The translations under genes were made by a program, and so were the position numbers. Shown here one piece after another: positions 34,256 through 42,963 of a DNA stretch of 64,000 nucleotides (positions are counted from its first letter, which is position 1; every line of letters begins with the position of its first letter). Origin of the DNA: Clostridiales bacterium. Its GTDB lineage: Bacteria; Bacillota; Clostridia; Saccharofermentanales; Saccharofermentanaceae. The notes below the pieces were generated by a model. The model searched no databases, was not told the DNA's origin, and saw nothing but the letters and a program-made list of their open reading frames with translations. The stretch is from NCBI GenBank assembly GCA_017513085.1, contig JAFWDK010000010.1:186001-250000 (forward strand), read 5' to 3'.

Positions 34256-36610
34256 GTGAGCGAAGGGGCATCTATATTTACACATCAGGATAGGGAAGAA
34301 ACTTTTTGGATAGACTGGATAAACAGAGTTTTCAGCTCGTTGATCTGCCGACCATTGGTATATGCTCTGATAATGTGTATGCTAGGCTCGTATTGTGGTT
34401 TTTATTTCTCTTCGCCGCTCCGTTTTGGCTTTTTACCGGTTGTTTCTCTGCTGACGCTTGTTTTTGGATGTAAAAACCGGGGTTGCCGGAAATATACATT
34501 AACGCTGGTTGTTGGTTTTGGCATCTTTATACTATCGTTCATATATTTTACTCATGTTTGTCATCAAGCGGAGCATTTGGAAAATGTGGAGAATTATGAA
34601 GGAAAATGTATGGTTTGTTCCAGAAACGGCTATTTATCCGGTTATAAAAACCTGACGGTCCGGCTTCCCGATGGAGAGAAAGTGAACTGGCTTACCGATT
34701 CTTCTTATGGTTTCGGAGACGAGTTGATCGTAAAAGCCCGGATACAGACTATTCAATCTAAGGGAAACCCGGGAGACGTAAATTATAAGAAAACATTCCG
34801 TAATGCAGGAATCTTTCGCGCAATGAAAGTAGAGAAGGTCATGTCTGTTACTCCCGGTGATCTTTCCATTATCGATAAGGGATTTATTCTTGGTGCAAAG
34901 ATTCGGGAAGGCTGTTTTTCTTTGTGGAACAAATATGCTGACAACATGACGGCCATGTTCCTTGCTGCTATGGTCGTGGGCGACACGTCTCATCTGGACG
35001 AGAGCGTGAAAGAACGGTTTAAAGAATGTAATCTATTTCACTTGCTTGTCGTCTCCGGAGCCCATGTCGGGTATTTTACATCTACGATTGCAGCTCTCTT
35101 TTCTTTTTTGTCGAGAAAAAAGATACTCCGTACTATAGTTCTTGGCATAGCATTGCTTTGGTTTGGCTTTGTCATCGGTTGGTCAAGTTCGGCGACAAGA
35201 AGTATTCTGACTTTCTTGTGTGTTTCGGCTCTTTCATTTGAAAAACGGGGAATAGATCGCATATCTGCATGTGCTTTCAGTGGCCTGGTCCTTTGTATGG
35301 GTAATCCGTATTCCGTGTTTTCTCAAGGCTTGCTTCTATCTTTTGGTGCAACATTCAGTATTATGGTTTTTGAAAAAAGAATCACCTTTTTTATAAGAAA
35401 CAGAATTCATAAGATCCCTGAGGAACTGGTGAGGGCATTTTCGTGCTATATCTGCGCAAATATCGGGATGCTTCCGGTTCTGATCTCAATCGGGAATACT
35501 CAATCTGTTCTGAAGCTGCTTGTTGTTCTTTTGGCGGGATTCCCGGCTGAACTGATCTGCTCTCTTGGCCTTCTTTCTACTGTATTGGCTTGGTTTATGC
35601 CCTGGGGTTGTTTTAATACTATTATGTTTTTCCCGATTCGTGGTTTGGTCAGTTTTTTAGATCTTCTGTCTTTTTGGGGACAGAAGAGGAGTTTCTTTCA
35701 ATTCTCCTGGCAAAATCTTTCATGGGTTTCAATGGGATTGTTCGTAAGTCTGCTCCTATATTGTGTTTGCCACTCCGGGATCCGGAAGAGAATGATGATA
35801 CTTGTTTGTTTAGTTACTTCTTTGGTTACTGTTTTCGAAACATTTCTATTTCGTATGAATGATCCGGTAAAAGTGTATTTTCTGGATGTAGGACAGGGGG
35901 ATTGTGCCTTGATATGTTATGGAGATAAGCATGTCCTGATAGATGGAGGCAATGTTGGTAAGGGTGAGACGATACGTTCAGTCATGAACTTCTTGGATAT
36001 CGGGAGTATCGATCTGGCCTTGGCCTCGCATCTGGATGCGGATCACATTGCCGGTCTTCTTGAGATATACAATTTGGGCCTGATTGAACAGATGTACTCT
36101 CCATTTTGGTCTGAAAGCTCTGAAATGAAGCAGCTCGAACAAGCTGTTGAGAACGTTCCCGAACATGTTGATGTTTTGGCAGCTGGAGATGAGATCCTTA
36201 TCGATGAAGATATTATCTTTCATGTGGTTTGGCCGAAAAAAGCAGTTAACGGCGGGAATGAAGATTCGATGGTTGTCTGGGCGGAAATCCGGGGAACTAA
36301 TATCCTTTTTACCGGAGACATAGGTGAGAAAACCGAAAATGAAGTGATAGACAGCCTTCCCGAGGAGATCGATATTTTGAAGATCCCTCATCATGGCAGC
36401 AGATATTCTGTATCGGATGATTTTTATAATAGTAAAAAAATAGGTGCAGCAGTTATTAGCGTAGGGTATAATCTTTATGGACATCCATCCAGGGAAGTAC
36501 TGGAAATGCTTGAGAACAAAAAAGTGCCTTGTTATCGTACTGATGTGGCAGGGTGTGTCGTTTTGGAGATCGACCAAAATGGATGGAATGTAGATTACTA
36601 TTTTTCTTGA
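34256..36610 (+). CDS. comEC: DNA uptake channel ComEC/Rec2
   Basis: Forms the membrane channel for single-stranded DNA during natural transformation. The 784 residues are full length and have all three parts. These are N-terminal membrane helices (about 25-75) and the OB-like soluble domain, the competence domain with about eight helices including HLLVVSGAHVGYF (about 262), and the C-terminal metallo-beta-lactamase-like domain. The last shows YFLDVGQGDCALI, ASHLDADHIAGLLE, LKIPHHGSRYS and GYNLYGHPS, thought to be the nuclease. The start is GTG after GAAAGGACA. holA follows 12 bases later, a common pairing. Confidence 0.93.
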   Translation: MSEGASIFTHQDREETFWIDWINRVFSSLICRPLVYALIMCMLGSYCGFYFSSPLRFGFLPVVSLLTLVFGCKNRGCRKYTLTLVVGFGIFILSFIYFTHVCHQAEHLENVENYEGKCMVCSRNGYLSGYKNLTVRLPDGEKVNWLTDSSYGFGDELIVKARIQTIQSKGNPGDVNYKKTFRNAGIFRAMKVEKVMSVTPGDLSIIDKGFILGAKIREGCFSLWNKYADNMTAMFLAAMVVGDTSHLDESVKERFKECNLFHLLVVSGAHVGYFTSTIAALFSFLSRKKILRTIVLGIALLWFGFVIGWSSSATRSILTFLCVSALSFEKRGIDRISACAFSGLVLCMGNPYSVFSQGLLLSFGATFSIMVFEKRITFFIRNRIHKIPEELVRAFSCYICANIGMLPVLISIGNTQSVLKLLVVLLAGFPAELICSLGLLSTVLAWFMPWGCFNTIMFFPIRGLVSFLDLLSFWGQKRSFFQFSWQNLSWVSMGLFVSLLLYCVCHSGIRKRMMILVCLVTSLVTVFETFLFRMNDPVKVYFLDVGQGDCALICYGDKHVLIDGGNVGKGETIRSVMNFLDIGSIDLALASHLDADHIAGLLEIYNLGLIEQMYSPFWSESSEMKQLEQAVENVPEHVDVLAAGDEILIDEDIIFHVVWPKKAVNGGNEDSMVVWAEIRGTNILFTGDIGEKTENEVIDSLPEEIDILKIPHHGSRYSVSDDFYNSKKIGAAVISVGYNLYGHPSREVLEMLENKKVPCYRTDVAGCVVLEIDQNGWNVDYYFS

Positions 36611-36622
36611 TGTGAGGAAACC

Positions 36623-37666
36623 ATGGCAAAGCAAGAAAAGAACAATTCATGGAAGAGTTTTGTTTCTATAGTAAATGCGGGGAAAAACGACGATTTCGCG
36701 CGCGTTTATCTGATAACCGGCGATGAGAAGTATCTTATCGATCGGACATTAAAGAGTATGAAGAAACTGATCGTGTCTTCCGGCGCGGAGAGTTTGGATT
36801 ACTATTTAAAAGACCTGGGAAATGCCGATCTTCCACTGGAAGAGTTTCAGAGTCTGGTAGGAACTCCGCCTTTTATCTCCAAGCGTAGAATGACTGTTAT
36901 TCGAAATAGTGGTCTTTTTGGGTCAAAAGCCCCTTCATCGTCCAAGGATCAGGATAAATGGAAGGCGGCAATTGCGGCTATTCCTGAGTTTGCAGCTGTT
37001 TTTTTCATTGAAGAAAAAGTCGATAAGCGCAAGAAACAGCTTATTGATGCGATCGCGCAAAATGGCGTGCTTGTTGAAATCGAAATTCAGTCTGAGGATG
37101 TTCTTAAGACGTGGATCAACCAAAGATGCAAGGAAAGTGGAATCAGTATGCATGCGGATTGTGTTTCCAGTTTGATCAGCCGAGTAAACTCTTCTATGCG
37201 GGCAATTGATAATGAGATGAATAAGATTTCATTATATTGTGAAAATACCGGCACGAAGACAGTGACCATGATGCTTTTGGACAAGCTTTGTGTCCCGGAT
37301 GTTCATGCTTCGGTATTTCAAATGACAGATGCGATCGGACAGAAAAACGTAGGTAAGGCATTGGATATCTTTGCGAGTCTTGTGATCCTCAAAGAGCCGA
37401 TCCCTAAGATACGTCTTATGTTGGCAAGACATATCCGTCACCTGATCTGTGCAAAAGAAATCGGTGATGCGCAAGGTCTTGTTGCCAGGCTGAAAGTTCA
37501 TCCTTTTGTGGCTAAAAACCTGGTCAGTCAGTCGAAAGGATTCACCATGACGCAGTTGGAGAAACTGTATAAGCTATGTTTTCAAACTGATTCATGGGTG
37601 AAAAACGGAAAAATGGAAGATCAGCTTGCGATGGAAGTGCTTTTGACAGCGTCCGGAAAGATATAA
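36623..37666 (+). CDS. holA: DNA polymerase III delta subunit
   Basis: The clamp-loader subunit that opens the beta clamp. The 347 residues have the family pattern: VYLITGDEKYLIDRTLKSMK near the N-terminus (a degenerate P-loop), LVGTPPFISKRRMTVIRN, FFIEEKVDKRKK, IDNEMNKISLY, and a C-terminal collar domain with KLRLMLARHIRHL-like KIRLMLARHIRHLI. The start follows GATGTGAGGAAA. Confidence 0.92.
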   Translation: MAKQEKNNSWKSFVSIVNAGKNDDFARVYLITGDEKYLIDRTLKSMKKLIVSSGAESLDYYLKDLGNADLPLEEFQSLVGTPPFISKRRMTVIRNSGLFGSKAPSSSKDQDKWKAAIAAIPEFAAVFFIEEKVDKRKKQLIDAIAQNGVLVEIEIQSEDVLKTWINQRCKESGISMHADCVSSLISRVNSSMRAIDNEMNKISLYCENTGTKTVTMMLLDKLCVPDVHASVFQMTDAIGQKNVGKALDIFASLVILKEPIPKIRLMLARHIRHLICAKEIGDAQGLVARLKVHPFVAKNLVSQSKGFTMTQLEKLYKLCFQTDSWVKNGKMEDQLAMEVLLTASGKI

Positions 37667-37673
37667 TCCAAGA

Positions 37674-37702
37674 TTGACGTAAATCTTGAATTAAGATAGA
37701 AT
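37674..37702 (+). promoter_or_regulatory. Promoter of icd
   Basis: TTGACG, a 17-base spacer and TAGAAT. The spacer holds the dyad ATCTT-GAATT-AAGAT, which could be an operator overlapping the -10. Confidence 0.7.
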
Positions 37703-37735
37703 AATGCGGTATTTCTAAGCATATCGGAGGAAAAG

Positions 37736-38935
37736 ATGGCTAAGATTCAGATGAAAACTCCTCTCGTCGAGATGGATGGAGATGAAATGACCCGAATCAT
37801 GTGGAAACAGATCAAGGACATTGTGCTTTTGCCTTTCGTTGATCTGAAGACCGAATACTTTGATCTTGGTCTGCCACACAGAGATGAGACGGATGATCAG
37901 GTTACTATTGATGCGGCGAACCGCGCTGTTGAGCTCGGAGTAGCTGTAAAGTGCGCGACGATTACTCCAAACGCCCAGAGAATGGATGAATATAAACTGA
38001 AGCAGATGTGGAAGAGCCCGAATGGTACGATCCGTGCCATTATGGACGGTACGGTATTCCGTGCACCGATCCTTGTTAAGGGCATCAGTCCGTTCGTATC
38101 CTGCTGGAAGAAGCCGATCACTTTGGCCCGTCATGCATATGGCGATGTTTATCGTGATGTGGAAATGTATGTATCCGGTAAGGCTAAGGCCGAACTGGTT
38201 GTTACCTATGAAGATGGACATCAGGAAGTTAAACTGATCCATGATTTCAAAGCTCCTGGCATTATCGAAGGTATGCACAATCTGGATGAGTCTATTTTCG
38301 CATTTGCTCGTTCCTGCTTTATGTATGCACTGGATATCAAGCAAGATCTTTGGTTTGCTACGAAAGATACGATCTCTAAGGTTTATGATCATAGATTTAA
38401 AGATATTTTCCAGGAAGTCTTTGATAATGAGTTTAAAGAGAAGTTCGAAGCCGCCGGCATCAGTTATTTCTATACTCTTATCGATGATGCGGTTGCCCGT
38501 GTTATGCGTTCTGAAGGCGGAATCCTTTGGGCATGCAAGAATTACGATGGTGACGTTATGTCCGACATGGTCGCTTCTGCATGCGGAAGCCTTGCCATGA
38601 TGACCTCTGTTTTGGTTTCCCCGTCTGGAAAGTATGAATATGAAGCAGCTCACGGAACGGTAACCCGTCACTATTACCGTCATCTTAAAGGTGAGAATAC
38701 GTCTACAAATCCGATGGCAACCTTGTTTGCCTGGTCCGGAGCTCTCCGTAAGAGAGGTCAGCTTGATGAACTGCCTGAGTTGGTCGCATTTGCTGATAAG
38801 CTTGAAAAAGCATCGATCGACACGATTGAAGAAGGTATTATCACAGGTGATTTGAACGCTTTGATGGATCATCCGAATAAGAAGGTTGTGAATACTGAAG
38901 AATTCTTAAAGGCAATTGCTGCCAAATTAGCATGA
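37736..38935 (+). CDS. icd: NADP-dependent isocitrate dehydrogenase (homodimeric, eukaryotic type)
   Basis: Oxidises isocitrate to 2-oxoglutarate with NADP, mainly to feed glutamate synthesis in an anaerobe. The 399 residues match the subfamily that includes mitochondrial and cytosolic enzymes. Seen: [32 protein letters not shown], the substrate motif [19 protein letters not shown] (about residue 93), [13 protein letters not shown] with metal-binding Asp residues, and [11 protein letters not shown] near the coenzyme site. The start follows TCGGAGGAAAAG. The SEC-C gene follows 15 bases later. Confidence 0.95.
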   Translation: MAKIQMKTPLVEMDGDEMTRIMWKQIKDIVLLPFVDLKTEYFDLGLPHRDETDDQVTIDAANRAVELGVAVKCATITPNAQRMDEYKLKQMWKSPNGTIRAIMDGTVFRAPILVKGISPFVSCWKKPITLARHAYGDVYRDVEMYVSGKAKAELVVTYEDGHQEVKLIHDFKAPGIIEGMHNLDESIFAFARSCFMYALDIKQDLWFATKDTISKVYDHRFKDIFQEVFDNEFKEKFEAAGISYFYTLIDDAVARVMRSEGGILWACKNYDGDVMSDMVASACGSLAMMTSVLVSPSGKYEYEAAHGTVTRHYYRHLKGENTSTNPMATLFAWSGALRKRGQLDELPELVAFADKLEKASIDTIEEGIITGDLNALMDHPNKKVVNTEEFLKAIAAKLA

Positions 38936-38950
38936 TATGGAGGAATTATT

Positions 38951-39478
38951 ATGAATTATTTTGAGTCTTGGACCAAACATTCTGAAACCGTTGAAAATGA
39001 AGCAGATTATAAGGCTTATATCTCTAAGTACTACGAGTTGGAGAAGAATGCTTATGATGCCATTCTTACAAAGTATCCGGATAACGAGGACCTTCTGAAC
39101 GGTAAAGCAATCGAACTTGCTGAAAAGCTCGGCTTTGCAAAAGATGATATGGAGATCTTTGTTGGTTTCCTTGAGGGAATCGCTTCCAGCTTGACAGAAG
39201 AATATGACTACAAGTCTGTTACGGATGATTCTGAAGTTTCCCTTACAGTTGACTATGAGAAGCTCTACTACAATATGCACGATGCAAAAGCTGAGTGGCT
39301 CTATTCTTTGAAGAGCTGGAAGAATGTTCTTTCTGACGAAAAGATGCTGGAGATCACAAAGCAGTATCGTACAGATAATATCGTTCACGTTGAAAAGATC
39401 GGACGTAACGATCCTTGCCCGTGCGGTTCCGGAAAGAAGTACAAGAAGTGCTGCGGTAAGAAATCCGAGCAGGAGTAA
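38951..39478 (+). CDS. SEC-C motif protein
   Basis: A 175-residue soluble, mostly helical, acidic protein ending with a zinc-binding SEC-C motif, [20 protein letters not shown]. The same motif ends SecA in this window. The N-terminal 145 residues are not a family I know. SEC-C motifs bind zinc and, in SecA, contact SecB and ribosomes; a role in protein quality control or secretion is possible but unproven. TATGGAGG precedes the start; it is co-transcribed with icd and followed by a terminator. Confidence 0.75.
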   Translation: MNYFESWTKHSETVENEADYKAYISKYYELEKNAYDAILTKYPDNEDLLNGKAIELAEKLGFAKDDMEIFVGFLEGIASSLTEEYDYKSVTDDSEVSLTVDYEKLYYNMHDAKAEWLYSLKSWKNVLSDEKMLEITKQYRTDNIVHVEKIGRNDPCPCGSGKKYKKCCGKKSEQE

Positions 39479-39547
39479 TCGTTCTTTCTTATAAAACTGA
39501 ATAGTGTTGTGATATTCGGGCTTTTTGCCCATAGATATCGGGAAATA

Positions 39548-39603
39548 ACCCGGTCATGAAATGATATTTCGATTTAAGAAATGCGTTCATGGCCGGTTTT
39601 TTT
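39548..39603 (+). terminator. Terminator after the icd-SEC-C unit
   Basis: CCCGGTCATGAA pairs with TTCATGGCCGG with one G-U pair. It contains a small inner stem ATTTC/GAAAT and is followed by seven T residues. The radC ribosome site begins ten bases after. Confidence 0.75.
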
Positions 39604-39624
39604 GCGTAAAGGAGGTGAGAAGAA

Positions 39625-40344
39625 GTGAAAATGTGTGAGATGAATCCTTGTATACGTCCTTATGAACGGCTGGAAGAATTTGGTGCGGAATCTTTATCTG
39701 ATGAAGAATTGCTGGCAATTCTCGTCCGTAGTGGAACGAAAGGTAAATCAGCAAAAGATATTGCAACGGAAGTGCTTTCACAAGTGAATCTGCGTGATGG
39801 GTTGAATGGATTGTCCAGTATTACACTTGAGGAATTAAGTGCACTGGAAGGCATCGGGAGAGTCAAAGCCATATTGATCAAAGCATGCGTGGAGATCGGC
39901 AGGAGATGTGCAATGCAAACCAGTCTTATGGATAAAGTACAGTTTGTGTCATCTGATGTGGCAAAGTCGTTTTTTGCAGCCAAGATGACATTCCTGGAAA
40001 GTGAAGAAGTACATGTTGCTCTTTTGGATGCGAAAAAGCACTTGATTGCGCATGACGTGGTATCCAAAGGCGGATTAAGCAGTATTTCTTTTATTTCAAA
40101 AGAATTGTTCAGAATGGCGGTTCGGGTCAATGCAGCAGCGATGATCGTTGCGCATAATCATCCGAGTGGCGATCCGACGCCAAGCGAAGAAGATGTGGAA
40201 ACAACGAGAGATCTTGTACATTGCGGGCTGATGATCGGAATTGAAGTTGTCGACCACATCATAGTGGGCCGTGGCCTTTCTATAAGTCTGCAGGAACTCG
40301 GCTTATTAAGTCCGACGTACAAGAAGGAAAAGGAGGAAAAATGA
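39625..40344 (+). CDS. radC: RadC family JAB-domain protein
   Basis: A 239-residue protein with an N-terminal helix-hairpin-helix region (LSALEGIGRVKAILIKACVE) and a C-terminal JAB/MPN metalloprotease-like domain with IVAHNHPSGDPTPSEEDVETT (HxH-x-D site, about residue 173). Despite the name, a repair role is doubtful; some relatives affect transformation. The start is GTG, nine bases after AAAGGAGG. In many Firmicutes radC stands before mreB; here a DUF5688-like gene overlaps its stop instead. Confidence 0.93.
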   Translation: MKMCEMNPCIRPYERLEEFGAESLSDEELLAILVRSGTKGKSAKDIATEVLSQVNLRDGLNGLSSITLEELSALEGIGRVKAILIKACVEIGRRCAMQTSLMDKVQFVSSDVAKSFFAAKMTFLESEEVHVALLDAKKHLIAHDVVSKGGLSSISFISKELFRMAVRVNAAAMIVAHNHPSGDPTPSEEDVETTRDLVHCGLMIGIEVVDHIIVGRGLSISLQELGLLSPTYKKEKEEK

Positions 40345-41279
40345 AAACAGAAAAAGATACAAAACAAGGAATGATGTCGTTTGATGAGTTTATGGCAGCT
40401 TTTCGATGTAAGGCAGATGAACGGCTTCAAGTATTCGATGATCAGTATGATATTGATGATGAGGTCGTAATGAAGAATTCGACCGAACTGCATGGTCTCA
40501 TAGTGCGCTCTAAGGGCAAAAACATAGCGCCTGTGTTCTATTATGAGGACTTTTACGGTTCTTATCTGAACGGTGAGAGTGTAGACGAGTGTGTGATGAA
40601 AATGGCGGATTATTTGGCCGGACATGATTTGCCGGGGGATGACTTTGCCAGAAAAATAACTTCCTGGGAGGAGGCAAAGGAGTGTCTGACCGTAAAACTT
40701 ATTAATGCTAATAGAAATCGAAAACTTCTGACAAATGTGCCTTGTAAGCTTTTTGGCGATATGGCGGTCATTGTTCAGATCCTGATCAGCAGTCAGGATT
40801 TCGGCTCCGGGACAGTTACTGTTGATGCGGATCTTATAAAAATGTGGAATGTCGAGGAAGAAGAGCTTTTTAATCGTGCATTCGACAATATGCGTGCATA
40901 CGATCTGAATTTTGAAGACTTGTCAAAATATGCTTCTCCCGATAAAAAAATACCGGATGATTGTCCAAGGATCTATGTATTACGCTATCAGGCTGACATT
41001 TTCGGTGCATCGGCAATGCTGTACACAGATAAATTGCAGGAATTTGCTGAAAAGATGAATTCCGACTTTTATATTATGCCGGTTTCTATCCATGAAGCGC
41101 TCATGATCGAGTACAAAGATGATATTCGCAATGAATTCCTTTTTGGCATGTTGAACTCGATCAATCAGGAACATCCTATACAAGATGATATATTGTCTTA
41201 CGAAGTCTTCCGACTGAAACGGGGAGAAGATGACCTGACTTACATCACTGATGGGCGAAAGCTTTGTATTTTCAGTTAA
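40341..41279 (+). CDS. DUF5688-like protein
   Basis: A 312-residue acidic soluble protein resembling the DUF5688 family, which is common in gut Clostridia and has no known function. There is no signal peptide or membrane helix. It has a typical central LFGDMAVIVQILI and a C-terminal YVLRYQADIFGASAMLY. The ATG overlaps the radC stop (ATGA), and AAAGGAGG lies just before, so the two are translated together. It occupies the place where mreB is usually found between radC and mreC. Confidence 0.65.
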   Translation: MKTEKDTKQGMMSFDEFMAAFRCKADERLQVFDDQYDIDDEVVMKNSTELHGLIVRSKGKNIAPVFYYEDFYGSYLNGESVDECVMKMADYLAGHDLPGDDFARKITSWEEAKECLTVKLINANRNRKLLTNVPCKLFGDMAVIVQILISSQDFGSGTVTVDADLIKMWNVEEEELFNRAFDNMRAYDLNFEDLSKYASPDKKIPDDCPRIYVLRYQADIFGASAMLYTDKLQEFAEKMNSDFYIMPVSIHEALMIEYKDDIRNEFLFGMLNSINQEHPIQDDILSYEVFRLKRGEDDLTYITDGRKLCIFS

Positions 41280-41321
41280 TTTGAGATATTCATCGCAAAA
41301 CAGGAAGCATCGTTGAAATTG

Positions 41322-41330
41322 TGGTATACT
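41322..41330 (+). promoter_or_regulatory. Extended -10 promoter before mreC
   Basis: TGG-TATACT is an extended -10 box 33 bases before the mreC start. No good -35 is seen at the right distance. It would start the mreCD-PBP2 transcript apart from radC. Confidence 0.45.
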
Positions 41331-41362
41331 TTTATGAAAGTCTAAATATGGAGGTTTTTGGA

Positions 41363-42349
41363 TTGCGTAAGCTTTTTTCAAACAAGTTATTCGTAATTGC
41401 GTTGGTTTCGCTGATACTGATTGCTTTTATCGTATTCAGCTCTATTCCGGGAAGCCCTCTGTCCAACATAACCAAACCTTTATCAATTGTGATCGATCCT
41501 ATTCAGTCTGTGTTTAAGAAGGCCGGTTCCAAGATCTCGGACTTCTACGCGGCAATTGCTGAAGGTATGGAGATCCGTAAGGAAAATGAAGAACTGCGTG
41601 AACAGATAGCCGAATTGGAGTATCAGATACAGCAGGGAGAAGAGGCAAAACTTCGTTGGGAAGAGCTCAAGAGTGCTTTTGCAATTCAAGATACTTTTGA
41701 AAACTATCACATCTACGGTGCTTCCGTGTTGACGCGTGAATCGGATGACTGGTTCAGTGTTATACGGATCAATGTAGGTGAAAGAGATGATTTTGATTCA
41801 AGAACCACGTCTTATGCGGTGGTCGATGCGCAGATGAACCTTGTCGGACGAGTCATGGTTACCGATGAAGATTCATCGAAAGTACTGCCTCTGTTACATG
41901 AGGGATTCTCGTTAAGTGCCAAGGTAAATGTAGTTAATGGCGCACTTGTCATGCTGAATGGCGATATTACACTAAAAAAAGACGGTCTCTGTCTAGTAAC
42001 CAGAATTCCAACCAACACGATCCTTCAAGTGGGCGATGAATTGGTTACGAGTGGAGAAGGTGGCCTTTTTCCGGCAGGTATTCCGATAGGTGTTATTGAG
42101 TCTTTTGATGATTCGGATCCGAATCATCTTTCCGCAACATTGCGTCCTTATGCGTCTTTAGCGGATATTAAAGATGTATTCATTCTTGTTCCTAATCCGA
42201 ACGCAGATAAGCAACAAGAGACTGATCCGGATACTTCAGAGAATACTGTTCCTTCGTCTGTACCAGAGACTTCTGATAATTCTGAGACTATGGATACAGC
42301 AGAGACAAATGATACAACAGTGGTAACAGGCGGAGATACAGAAGCATGA
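41363..42349 (+). CDS. mreC: Cell-shape protein MreC
   Basis: A bitopic membrane protein that organises side-wall peptidoglycan synthesis with MreD and PBP2. The 328 residues have one N-terminal helix (LFVIALVSLILIAFIVF), a coiled coil (about 60-95, ENEELREQIAELEYQIQQ) and two beta domains with VVDAQMNLVGRV and the loop GEGGLFPAGIPIGVI. The tail is rich in Ser/Thr/Glu. I chose TTG at 41363 because GGAGG lies eight bases upstream; the ATG at 41350 is out of frame and the in-frame ATG at 41321 has no site. Its stop overlaps mreD. Confidence 0.9.
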   Translation: MRKLFSNKLFVIALVSLILIAFIVFSSIPGSPLSNITKPLSIVIDPIQSVFKKAGSKISDFYAAIAEGMEIRKENEELREQIAELEYQIQQGEEAKLRWEELKSAFAIQDTFENYHIYGASVLTRESDDWFSVIRINVGERDDFDSRTTSYAVVDAQMNLVGRVMVTDEDSSKVLPLLHEGFSLSAKVNVVNGALVMLNGDITLKKDGLCLVTRIPTNTILQVGDELVTSGEGGLFPAGIPIGVIESFDDSDPNHLSATLRPYASLADIKDVFILVPNPNADKQQETDPDTSENTVPSSVPETSDNSETMDTAETNDTTVVTGGDTEA

Positions 42350-42963
42350 ACAAGCAGAAGAGGGCGCGCCAGATTCTTTTATATGCTCTATATATAACAA
42401 GCGTATGCTGTCTTCAGGTCACTTTCCCTGGCTTTTTCAGGCTTTTTGGTAGAACTGCTGACTTGATGCTTGTATTTACGGTGTTTGCCGGATATCTTTT
42501 CGGCCCTGTTGACGGTATTGTTGTCGGGCTTATTGTCGGGCTGTTCCGTGACTATTTTTCCGGACCTGTAGTTATGGGTCTGAATCAAGAACCGGTTGCA
42601 TTGCTTGGCATCGGGATGCTATCGTTTATGTACATCGGACTTCTTTCTGCACTTTTGTTTAGAAAAAGATTTCGTCGCAAACTCTTTCTTGGCATACTTC
42701 AGGTTGAACTGATGACGCTGATCTACTATGTAAGTGGTCATGTATTATCATATATCTATTTTTCCGTTTCCAGAACTATGACTTCTTACCATTCCTTGCG
42801 GTATGTAGTCGTTTCATGTATTTTGCCTCAGCTGCTGGTAAATGCTATTGCGGCGTTGCCGATCCTTCTGGTTCTTCGCTTTATCGGACCATATTCAAAA
42901 GGCGTTCGTTCGGCACTGGTTGACGGTTACAGTATGGAGGATAAGCAATGGCAAAGCGTTTAG
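42346..42963 (+). CDS. mreD: Cell-shape membrane protein MreD
   Basis: A 205-residue protein with about five or six membrane helices, the pattern and gene position of MreD. Typical is FTVFAGYLFGPVDGIVVGLIVGLFRDYFSGP-like sequence around residues 38-70, in which G and D positions are conserved. It helps place the elongation machinery. The start overlaps the mreC stop, and its last codons overlap the PBP2 start. Confidence 0.85.
   Translation: MNKQKRARQILLYALYITSVCCLQVTFPGFFRLFGRTADLMLVFTVFAGYLFGPVDGIVVGLIVGLFRDYFSGPVVMGLNQEPVALLGIGMLSFMYIGLLSALLFRKRFRRKLFLGILQVELMTLIYYVSGHVLSYIYFSVSRTMTSYHSLRYVVVSCILPQLLVNAIAALPILLVLRFIGPYSKGVRSALVDGYSMEDKQWQSV

Noticed and set aside
37715..38872. A 385-residue minus-strand frame
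   Set aside because: Shadow of icd, which is unmistakable.
39625..40344. radC as a marker of a mobile element
   Set aside because: It sits in a chromosomal housekeeping context with mreCD and PBP2; no integrase, repeats or attachment sites nearby.
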